Of a DNA stretch of 64,000 nucleotides, positions 33,108 through 40,471 are shown piece after piece. The number at the start of each line of letters is the position of its first letter. The first letter of the stretch is position 1. A program made the translations under genes and the position numbers. Below the pieces are notes generated by a model. That model made no database searches, was not told where the DNA came from, and saw only the letters and a program-made list of their open reading frames with translations. The stretch comes from Micromonospora rifamycinica (GTDB lineage Bacteria; Actinomycetota; Actinomycetes; Mycobacteriales; Micromonosporaceae): NCBI RefSeq assembly GCF_900090265.1, contig NZ_LT607752.1, positions 1,550,001 through 1,614,000 of the forward strand, read 5' to 3'.

Positions 33108-34826
33108 GTGCCACTGACCACCACGTCCCACCGCCAGCGGCTGGAGCGACTCGTCGGCGCGGTACGGCGACGGCTGTCACCACTGTCCGGCGCGGCACGG
33201 CGACGGCTGTCCCGGCTGCCCGGTCCGCCGATCGTCGCGCGGATCGTCGCCGGGGTGCTGGCGCTGGCGCTCGCCGGCCTGGCCGGCTTCGCCGCCACCA
33301 CCGGATTCGGCACCGCCACCGCCGAGACCGTGGAGGGTCGGGCGGTCCCCGCCGACCAGGTGCCGCTGATCGCTCAGGCCGCGCTCTCCTGCCCGACGCT
33401 CACCGCGCCGCGCCTGGCCGGTCAGCTCATGGCCGCCTCGGGATTCGAGGCCGACGCGCGCACCGACCGGGGTGGATCCGGGGTGGCCGGCCTGACCGAC
33501 GAGCTGTGGAAGCGGTGGCTGCCCTGGCCCGACGCGCCCCGGCTGGACGTCGCGGCGAACATCGTCGCGCTCGCCCACCACATGTGCGACCTCGTCGGGC
33601 AGGTCGCGCGCGGCGAGATCGACGGCGACACCTGGGAACTGGCGCTCGCGGCCCACCACTCCGGGATGCCCGCCGTCCAGGCCGACCGGGGCGTCCCCGA
33701 CGCGGCGTCCGGATACGTGCGGACCGTCGTCGGCTACGCCGAGTGGTACTCCCGGCAGCCCGACTTCGACACGGCGGGCCGGACACCCACCCCCGCCCCG
33801 CCCGCACCGACCGCCGGCAGCGCACCCCGCCCCATTCCCGACGAGTACCTGACGGCGATCCTCGCCGCCGGCCGGACCTGCCCGGCGGTCACCCCGGCCA
33901 AGATCGCCGGCCAACTCATGGCGGCATCGGCGTTCAACCCGCACCTGCTCGGCGCCAACGGTGCGCAGGGCATCGCCCAGTTCCTGCCCACCGTGTGGAG
34001 CCGCTACGCGACCGCCGGGCAGTCGCCGTGGGACGCCGCCACCGCGATCGCCACCCTCGGCCGGACGATGTGCGCCCTCACCACCGACCTGGGTGGACTC
34101 ACCGCCGATCCGTACCCGCTCGCCCTGGCCGCCTTCCAGTGGGGTCCGGGGATCCAGGCCGGTGGCGGCCCGGACCTGGGCATGGTGGACGAGAACGCCG
34201 GCCGGGTGCTGGCCTACGCCGCCTTCTACGCCCAGGACCCCCGGCTCGGCGGTCGTCCGTCGTCCCGCCCCCCGCTGCCCGCCGGCACCCGGGGACCGGT
34301 GCTGGCACTGCCCACCGCCGCCGGCACCGCCGCAGGCGTCGGCTCGCCCCACCCGAGCGCCGCCGGCCCGACCAGGCCCGCCCCGGCGGCCGCTCCGTCC
34401 ACGCCGGCCGCCGCCCGCCCGTCCACCACGCCGCCGCCGGCGGCAGCGACCGGCTACCGGATCCGGGGATACGGCGGCACCTGCGTGCACGCCCCCGCCG
34501 CCGTCGACGGCCAGCAGCTGGTGATCTCGGGGTGCAGCAGCTCGGTCCGGCAGAAGTGGACCCTCGGCGGCGAGACCGTCCGGATGGGTTCGCTCTGCAT
34601 GGACCTGGCCGACGCCTCCTCCGCCGACGGCACCCGGATCCAGCTGGCGACCTGCAACGGCGGTTGGGCGCAGCGGTTCTGGATCAACGGTTCCGGGGAC
34701 CTGGTCAACTCGGCCATCGGCAAGTGCGTCGACATCCGGGACTGGTCCACCGCCAGCGGCACCGGCCTGCAACTGTGGACGTGCACCGGCGAGGCCAACC
34801 AGAAGTGGACGAAGGTGAAGGCGTAG
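33108..34826 (+). CDS. Secreted protein: two transglycosylase-like repeats lacking the catalytic Glu, plus ricin-B lectin
   Basis: Exported protein of 572 residues; the GTG at 33108 follows GAGGAG by 7 bases, so the frame from 33069 is not the start. A basic N-terminus leads a signal/anchor (about residues 43-65, IVAGVLALALAGLAGF). Two repeated ~130-residue units follow, each with the lysozyme-like SLT layout: LAGQLMAASGFEADA and IAGQLMAASAFNPHLLGANG, the second with AQGIAQFLPTVW. In active lytic transglycosylases the position before Ser is the catalytic Glu; both repeats have Ala, so they may bind rather than cut peptidoglycan. A Pro/Ala linker joins a C-terminal ricin-B domain with three QxW-type repeats (QKWTL, QRFWI, QKWTK) and paired Cys. 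Probably a cell-wall or glycan-binding protein. Confidence 0.85.
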   Translation: MPLTTTSHRQRLERLVGAVRRRLSPLSGAARRRLSRLPGPPIVARIVAGVLALALAGLAGFAATTGFGTATAETVEGRAVPADQVPLIAQAALSCPTLTAPRLAGQLMAASGFEADARTDRGGSGVAGLTDELWKRWLPWPDAPRLDVAANIVALAHHMCDLVGQVARGEIDGDTWELALAAHHSGMPAVQADRGVPDAASGYVRTVVGYAEWYSRQPDFDTAGRTPTPAPPAPTAGSAPRPIPDEYLTAILAAGRTCPAVTPAKIAGQLMAASAFNPHLLGANGAQGIAQFLPTVWSRYATAGQSPWDAATAIATLGRTMCALTTDLGGLTADPYPLALAAFQWGPGIQAGGGPDLGMVDENAGRVLAYAAFYAQDPRLGGRPSSRPPLPAGTRGPVLALPTAAGTAAGVGSPHPSAAGPTRPAPAAAPSTPAAARPSTTPPPAAATGYRIRGYGGTCVHAPAAVDGQQLVISGCSSSVRQKWTLGGETVRMGSLCMDLADASSADGTRIQLATCNGGWAQRFWINGSGDLVNSAIGKCVDIRDWSTASGTGLQLWTCTGEANQKWTKVKA

Positions 34827-34923
34827 CGGGGCCGCCGGGACGGCCGATCGGCCGCGACCGGCACCCGGCTCGTCCGGCCGACCACCACCCCGGCCCGTCC
34901 AGGCCGACCAGCCTCGACCGCCA

Positions 34924-34942
34924 CCCGGCCCACCGGGCCGGG
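34924..34942 (-). terminator. GC hairpin after the anti-sigma gene
   Basis: A perfect 8-bp stem (arms 34924-34931 and 34935-34942, 3-base loop) begins four bases beyond the anti-sigma stop codon; the convergent lectin gene ends at 34826, so it may act in both directions. Confidence 0.45.
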
Positions 34943-34946
34943 CGGC

Positions 34947-35927
34947 CTACCGTGGGCCGGTGGGACGGCCGATCCGGGCCGACACCACCGCCGTTCCGTC
35001 GGCCTCCGCGACCGCGAAGAACGCCAGGGTCTCCAGCGCGACCGGGATCTCACCGGTGACCTCCTGCGGCCCGGCGGTCGCCGTCCACTGTGCCACCTGG
35101 TAGGTGCGGGTGTCGGCGGCGACCGCATAGAGGCGGTAATCGACCCCGGCCGTCAGGCCGACCACGGTGGCCCGCACCCCGGAGACCGGGCCGGACCCAT
35201 CGGGCCGGGCCACGACGGTGACGGAGAGCCGCGCGGTGACACCGGCGCCCTCCACCGTCACCCCCGCGTTGACCGGGTTGACGGTGCTCCGGGCGTCGGG
35301 CGGGCCGCCCTGCTGCCACTGGCCGATCGTCACGCCCAGGGACACCGCCGCGACCACGGCCAGCGTGCCGGCGACCAACCACCGCCGCCGGCCCCGCCGC
35401 GACCGGTCGGAGCCGCGACCGCCCGGCCCCCGCCCCGCCGGTCCGGGATCCCCCGGAGGACGCCGGTCCGGCGGGGCCGGACGCGGCGGCGTGCCGCCGG
35501 CACCGACGGTCGTGGCCGGCTCGACGGCCTCCGGGCTCGGGTCGGCGACTCCCGACGTCGGGGTCTGGGTCGGGGCGGCGACGCTCTCCGACGCCGGAGG
35601 AGTCGGGGCGGCGACGCTTTCCGACGTCGGAGTCGGCGGCGGCGTCAGGGCCGGGGCCGAAGGCGGAGGCGGAGGCGGCGTCGGGTCGGGGGTGTCGGCG
35701 TCGGCGAGCAGGTCGGCCACCTCGCCGGTGGTGAACCCGGAGAACGCGCCCACCAGCGGACCCAGCCGGTCACACTCGTCCAGGCAGACCGCGCAGGTGC
35801 CGAGGTGACGCTCGAAGTCCCACTCGTCCTGCGGGTCGAGGTCACCCCACAGGTACGGAGCACACCACTGGAGCTGCGGGTGGGCCACCGGACCCGGGGC
35901 GTCGCTGTCGCTTCGGAGGTCGGTCAT
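34947..35927 (-). CDS. Zinc-binding anti-sigma factor (transmembrane)
   Basis: Membrane anti-sigma factor of 326 residues. The N-terminal ZAS domain has LWGDLDPQDEWDFERHLGTC followed by AVC, the His-x3-Cys-x2-Cys zinc motif, plus an extra Cys (DECDR). A ~90-residue linker of Pro/Thr/Ser repeats with duplicated SESVAAPT units follows, then a transmembrane helix at about residues 184-205 (LVAGTLAVVAAVSLGVTI) and an extracytoplasmic beta-rich domain of ~100 residues. It is 78 bases downstream of the ECF sigma gene and should hold that sigma factor at the membrane until a redox or envelope signal releases it. Confidence 0.9.
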   Translation of the reverse strand: MTDLRSDSDAPGPVAHPQLQWCAPYLWGDLDPQDEWDFERHLGTCAVCLDECDRLGPLVGAFSGFTTGEVADLLADADTPDPTPPPPPPSAPALTPPPTPTSESVAAPTPPASESVAAPTQTPTSGVADPSPEAVEPATTVGAGGTPPRPAPPDRRPPGDPGPAGRGPGGRGSDRSRRGRRRWLVAGTLAVVAAVSLGVTIGQWQQGGPPDARSTVNPVNAGVTVEGAGVTARLSVTVVARPDGSGPVSGVRATVVGLTAGVDYRLYAVAADTRTYQVAQWTATAGPQEVTGEIPVALETLAFFAVAEADGTAVVSARIGRPTGPR

Positions 35928-36005
35928 GGCCTGTCAGCTCTGCTCGGGGAGGCGGTACGCGGTCCGCCGCCGCAATCGTATGCCATCGCCACCGTGGCGG
36001 ACGCC

Positions 36006-36671
36006 TCACACACCGTCCACCTCGCCGATGACGGCGCGCAGCGCACGCAGCGCGTAGTGTGCCCGGGACTTGACCGTGCCCTCGGCGATACCGAAGGCCG
36101 CCGCGATCTCGGCGGTGGACAGGCCGCGGAAGTAGACCGCCTCCACCACCCGACGGTGCTCGGCGCTGATCTTGGGCAGGGCCTCCCGGACGGTCTGCGC
36201 GGTCACCACCCGTTCCGCCTCGTCCGCGGTGGCCGGCATCCGGCTGAGATCCAGCGATCCGACCTCCGTCGGCCGGGCCTGCCGGGCCCGCGCCATGTCG
36301 ATGGCGACCCGACGGGCCACGGTGAACAGCCACCGTCGCTGGGTCTCCGGGTCGGTGGCGAGGCTGTCGATACTGCGCCAGGCACGCATCATCGTCTCCT
36401 GGAGCAGATCCTCGGCGAGCTGCCGCTCGCCGACCGCCAGCCGGAGCAGGAACCGGAACAGCGGTTCGGCGTGCGCGTCGTGCAGCGCCCGTAGTCGCGC
36501 GTCGGGAGCCAGGTCGGCGGCGGGTGGCGGGCCTCCGGCGTCGGCATCGGACACTCCAGCGACACCGGACACTTCAGCGGCACCGGACACCCCGGCGGTG
36601 CCACTCGCCGCCACCCCGATGCCGGCCCCGCCCGGCGCGTCCGCATCCGGCACGCGAGAAAGAGCTGCCAC
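36006..36671 (-). CDS. ECF-family RNA polymerase sigma factor
   Basis: ECF sigma factor of 221 residues. The start is set at the GTG at 36671 because GGGGAGG lies six bases upstream; the frame stays open far beyond it without a ribosome site. After a ~45-residue Gly/Val/Ala-rich leader, sigma-2 has EPLFRFLLRLAVGERQLAED and the -10-binding QRRWLFTVARRVAIDMARA; sigma-4 (about residues 155-215) has ISAEHRRVVEAVYFRGLST and a helix-turn-helix AFGIAEGTVKSRAHYALR. The zinc anti-sigma gene follows 78 bases later. It lies directly downstream of the AAA+ gene of the giant-protein operon, so it might control it, but no matching promoter was identified. Confidence 0.9.
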   Translation of the reverse strand: MAALSRVPDADAPGGAGIGVAASGTAGVSGAAEVSGVAGVSDADAGGPPPAADLAPDARLRALHDAHAEPLFRFLLRLAVGERQLAEDLLQETMMRAWRSIDSLATDPETQRRWLFTVARRVAIDMARARQARPTEVGSLDLSRMPATADEAERVVTAQTVREALPKISAEHRRVVEAVYFRGLSTAEIAAAFGIAEGTVKSRAHYALRALRAVIGEVDGV

Positions 36672-36995
36672 CCGGTGCCTCCCCAGCACGCTCACCGTCC
36701 GCTTGACCGGCTGCGCAGGCGCGCTCCCACCGCCGGTTCCACGTCGATCCAGGAGAGCATACGGGTCGCCGTCGGACGGTCCGTCGCTGATGTCGCCCGG
36801 CATCCGTCGGCATGGGCCGGACGCGGCGGGCCCCGTACCGGCCGGGGCGCACCGGGTCCGGTACCGACGGACCACCCGGCCGGCCGGCGTCCCGGCGGTC
36901 ACCACCCCCACCGCCCCGGCCGGCCGGGCCGTCGCAGCCGGCCGGGCAGGCACGGCCGTCGCAGCCGGCCGGGCAGGCACGGCCGTCGCGGCCGG
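36672..36995. other. 324-bp gap upstream of the ECF sigma gene
   Basis: No convincing gene lies here. The minus-strand frame is open throughout and continuous with both flanking genes, but there is no ribosome site apart from the one serving the sigma gene. Its right end consists of the 27-bp tandem repeat described at 36927-37007. A GGAACC element at 36735-36740 has no suitable -10 partner. Confidence 0.6.
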
Positions 36996-37007
36996 CTAGG
37001 CATGTAC
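36927..37007. repeat. 27-bp tandem repeat, three copies
   Basis: Two identical 27-bp units (36927-36953 and 36954-36980) and a third, slightly altered one (36981-37007) are followed by half a unit. The third copy contains the TAG stop and last codons of the AAA+ gene, so the repeat has grown at the gene's 3' boundary. Each unit is nine codons. Confidence 0.9.
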
Positions 37008-40000
37008 GGCCGTCGCGGGGGTGACGTCCTCGGAGCGCAGGGTACGCAGGTCCGCGACCGTCGGCCCGGTCAGCCCGCGCAGTCGGCCCGCCTGCCGGGT
37101 CACCGCCTCGTCGAGCACCTGGCGGGCGTACCGGCCGTTGCCGAAGGCCCGCCCGTGCGGCGCCTGCTCGAAGTGCTGCCGCAGGGCGGCCAGCGTCTCC
37201 CCCGGACAGTCGTAGCCGCCGGCCCGCGCCAGACCCTCGAAGATGGCGACCAGCTCGTCGGCGGTGTACGGGGCGAAGTGGACCCGCCGGGAGAACCGGG
37301 AGGCCAGGCCGGCGTTCGCGGCGAGGAACTGCTCGATCTCCGCCTCGTAGCCGGCGACGATCACCACCACCTCGTCCCGGTGGTCCTCCATCAACTTGAC
37401 CAGGGTGTCGATCGCCTCCCGGCCGAAGTCGTTGCGGGCGTCGGCCGGGGCCAATGTGTACGCCTCGTCGATGAACAGCACCCCGCCCCGGGCCCGGTCG
37501 AACGCCTCCCGGGTGCGTTGCGCGGTGTGCCCGACGTACTCACCGACCAGGTCGGCGCGGGCCACCTCGACCAGCTGACCGCCGCGCAGCACGCCCAGCG
37601 CGGTCAGCAGTTGCCCGTAGAGCCGGGCCACCGTGGTCTTGCCGGTGCCGGGCGGCCCGGAGAAGACCAGGTGCCGGGAGACCGACGGCGCCGGCAGCCC
37701 GGCCCGGACCCGGGTCCGTACGGCGGCCAGCAGGTCGATCAGGTCGGCGACCTCCTGCTTCACCGCGTCCAGCCCGATCATGGCGTGCAGCCGGGCCAGC
37801 AGCGTGTCCACCGCGCCGGCCGGCGGTTCGTCGTCCACCGGACCGGCCGCCGGCTCGGCCAGATCCTGCGGCAGCAGTTGGGCCAGCTCCACCCCCGAGG
37901 CGGCGCCGGTGTCGGACAGCCGGAACGCCTGCCGGCTGACCATCTCCTCGAACGTCTGCCGGGCCACCCGGGCGTTGCCGAACGAACCGGTACGCGGCAT
38001 CGACTCGAACCACGACTCCAGGGCGATCCGGGTGTCGTACTCCAGGGCGTAGTGGTGGCTGCGGCACAGCCGCTCGACGATCTGCACCAGCTCCGGCGAG
38101 GTGTAGCTCTCGAACTCGACGGTCTTGGAGAACCGGGAGGCCAGCCCCGGGTTCGCCGCCAGGAAGGTACGCATCTGCGCCGAGTAACCGGCGACGATCA
38201 CCACCACCTCGTCGCGGTGGTCCTCCATCAGCTTGACCAGCGTGTCGACCGCCTCCCGACCGAAGTCGTGCCCCGAGCCACCCCCGTCGACCGGAGCGAG
38301 GGTGTACGCCTCGTCGATGAACAGCACCCCGCCGATCGCCTCCCGGAACCGTTCGGTGGTCTTCACCGCCGTACCACCGATGTGTTCGGCGACCAGGTCG
38401 GCGCGGGCCACCTCGACCAGCTGGCCACCGGGCAGCACGCCGAGGGCGGCCAGGATCCGGCCGTAGAGCCGGGCCACGGTGGTCTTCCCGGTGCCCGGCG
38501 CACCCGCGAAGATCATGTGCCGGGACATCGGCGGGGCCGGCAGCCCGGCGGCGGCCCGGCGCCGGCTGATCCGGTGCAGCCCGACCAGGGTCGCCACCTC
38601 CCGCTTCACCCCGGCCAGGCCGACCAGCGTGTCCAGCTCGGCCAGCAGTGGCGCGGCCGGATCGTCGGCGGGCGGGGCACCGGCCGACGGCGTCGCCGGC
38701 ACGGCGGGGTCGGCGGCCCGCGCCGGGACCACCGGATCGGGCCGCCCGGCCGGCTCCGGCGGCCGGTGCGGACCGTCCGCCGGCGGGCCGGCGGGCACGG
38801 GGTCACCGGCCCGGCCGGTGGGCGCGGGACCGGCGTCGGTGCCGACGAGTTCCACCGCGGCGTCATCCACCGTGGTACGCAGCCGACCGCCCGCGTTGCC
38901 CCGCAGCTCGGTGTCGACCAGCCGCACCGGCCGGCGCGTCTGCACCAGCACCCCCGGCCCGGTGTTGCCGAACACCTCGCACCCGGTCACCTCGCCCTGC
39001 GACTCCCCGGCGAACCACACCCCCGGCCCGTCGCCGCCCCGCACCCGGCTGCGCCGCAGCTGCACCGTCGCCCCGCGCTGGGCGGTCAACCCCGCACCCC
39101 GGCTGTCGAGCACGTCCACCCCGGTCGCCCGCAACCGCCCGGCCGTCACCACCAGACCGGTCGCACAGCCGCGCAGGGTCACCCCCTCCACGGTCAACTC
39201 CCCGTCGGTCACCAGCACGCCGGCCGACCCGGCGTCGGTCACCTCGCCCCGCCGGACCCTCGGCCGGGCCGACTCCGCGACCCGCAGCCCGTCTCCGGCC
39301 GGCGCGGTGACGGTCAGATCGTCGACCTCCGGGCGGGCGGTGCCCCGGGCCAGCAGCCCGCCCGGGGATCCGACGACCGTCACCCGCCGGACGGCACCGG
39401 CCGACGCGTCGACGAAGAGCAGACCGACCCCGTCGGTGGCGGTCAACGTGCCGCCCTCGATCCGGGGGGCCGCCGTGCCGCTGGCCACCACCGCGGCCCC
39501 GGTCGTCGTCTCGACCCGCAACCCCAGGTAGCTGCCGGTGGCGGTGGCCTGGACGCTCAGCCCGTGCCCGCCCTCGACGCCGAGGACGCAGTCGCGCAGC
39601 GTCGGGTCGGCGGCCCCGTCGACCAGCGCCGCCGGGCCGGTCGCCGTGCGGATCTCGCAGCCGGTCAGCTCGGGGCTGCCCCCGGTCACCAGCAGCGGGG
39701 TGCCACCGGTGTCCACGATCCGGGTGTCGACCAGCCGGATCGTGCCGTCCTCGACCACCACGCCGGGGCCGTCGACGGCGGAGACCACGCACTGCTCCAC
39801 CAGCCCCCGGCCGCCGCCGGTGCACAACAGCCCGCTGCCGCGTACGTCGGTGATCGTGCAGCCGCGCAGCACCGGGTCGCCGCCGGTGACGGCCACCGCC
39901 ACGGTGCCGATCCCGGCGACCGTGGTGCGGACGACCTCACCGGTGCCGGCGCGTTCGAACAGCAGGCCCGCCCCGGCGGGGTTGCCCACCCGGCAGTCCC

Positions 40001-40376
40001 GCATGGTCAGCTCGCCCCGGGGCACGTGCACCGCGACCACACCACCGGCCCGCACGCCGCACCGGGTGAGCTCCAGTCGACCGCCGCCGACCTGGACGGC
40101 CGGCATGTGCCCGCCACCACCGAGCAGCTCGATCCCGTGCAGCGTCACCTCTCCCGCGCCGACGTGCAGCGCCACCCCGTCGCCCCCGTCGATGGTGACC
40201 GTGCCCGGTCCCTCCTCGGCGATCAGCGTCACGTCGCCGCCGAGCTGGAGCTGCTCCCGGTACACCCCCGGCTGCACGACGACGGTGGCACCGACCGGGG
40301 CGACGGCCAACGCGCCGGCGATCGTCGGCGGGCACCCCGGTTCCGTCTGGGAGACCGCCATCACGGTGCTGTTCAC
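36996..40376 (-). CDS. Right-handed beta-helix protein fused to two CbbX/EccA-type AAA+ ATPase domains
   Basis: Fusion protein of 1,126 residues. Residues ~20-510 are about twenty beta-helix turns of ~22 residues with recurring GxGVxV and LxxCxI patterns (VVVQPGVYREQL near the start is typical of PbH1 proteins). A Pro/Ala linker (~515-595) leads to AAA+ domain 1 with Walker A GAPGTGKTTVARLYG (near residue 622) and Walker B GGVLFIDEAYTLAP; domain 2 repeats these with GPPGTGKTTVARLYG near residue 907. These ATPase domains resemble EccA of type VII secretion, where they sit on TPRs instead. The protein could unfold or hand over the giant product encoded upstream. The start may be the GTG at 40376 or the ATG at 40361. 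The stop is TAG. Confidence 0.9.
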   Translation of the reverse strand: MNSTVMAVSQTEPGCPPTIAGALAVAPVGATVVVQPGVYREQLQLGGDVTLIAEEGPGTVTIDGGDGVALHVGAGEVTLHGIELLGGGGHMPAVQVGGGRLELTRCGVRAGGVVAVHVPRGELTMRDCRVGNPAGAGLLFERAGTGEVVRTTVAGIGTVAVAVTGGDPVLRGCTITDVRGSGLLCTGGGRGLVEQCVVSAVDGPGVVVEDGTIRLVDTRIVDTGGTPLLVTGGSPELTGCEIRTATGPAALVDGAADPTLRDCVLGVEGGHGLSVQATATGSYLGLRVETTTGAAVVASGTAAPRIEGGTLTATDGVGLLFVDASAGAVRRVTVVGSPGGLLARGTARPEVDDLTVTAPAGDGLRVAESARPRVRRGEVTDAGSAGVLVTDGELTVEGVTLRGCATGLVVTAGRLRATGVDVLDSRGAGLTAQRGATVQLRRSRVRGGDGPGVWFAGESQGEVTGCEVFGNTGPGVLVQTRRPVRLVDTELRGNAGGRLRTTVDDAAVELVGTDAGPAPTGRAGDPVPAGPPADGPHRPPEPAGRPDPVVPARAADPAVPATPSAGAPPADDPAAPLLAELDTLVGLAGVKREVATLVGLHRISRRRAAAGLPAPPMSRHMIFAGAPGTGKTTVARLYGRILAALGVLPGGQLVEVARADLVAEHIGGTAVKTTERFREAIGGVLFIDEAYTLAPVDGGGSGHDFGREAVDTLVKLMEDHRDEVVVIVAGYSAQMRTFLAANPGLASRFSKTVEFESYTSPELVQIVERLCRSHHYALEYDTRIALESWFESMPRTGSFGNARVARQTFEEMVSRQAFRLSDTGAASGVELAQLLPQDLAEPAAGPVDDEPPAGAVDTLLARLHAMIGLDAVKQEVADLIDLLAAVRTRVRAGLPAPSVSRHLVFSGPPGTGKTTVARLYGQLLTALGVLRGGQLVEVARADLVGEYVGHTAQRTREAFDRARGGVLFIDEAYTLAPADARNDFGREAIDTLVKLMEDHRDEVVVIVAGYEAEIEQFLAANAGLASRFSRRVHFAPYTADELVAIFEGLARAGGYDCPGETLAALRQHFEQAPHGRAFGNGRYARQVLDEAVTRQAGRLRGLTGPTVADLRTLRSEDVTPATAVHA

Positions 40377-40471
40377 CCCTCACCACCCTCTCGTCTGGTT
40401 GATCCCCGTGTGCCGCCGGCCGACCGGCGTCGGGCGGGTTCCGTCGTGCCGACCCATCCCACCACCGGCGG

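Noticed and set aside
36735-36740. GGAACC as an ECF -35 element for the sigma gene
   Set aside because: No GTC/CGTC-type -10 element at 15-17 bases on the same strand.
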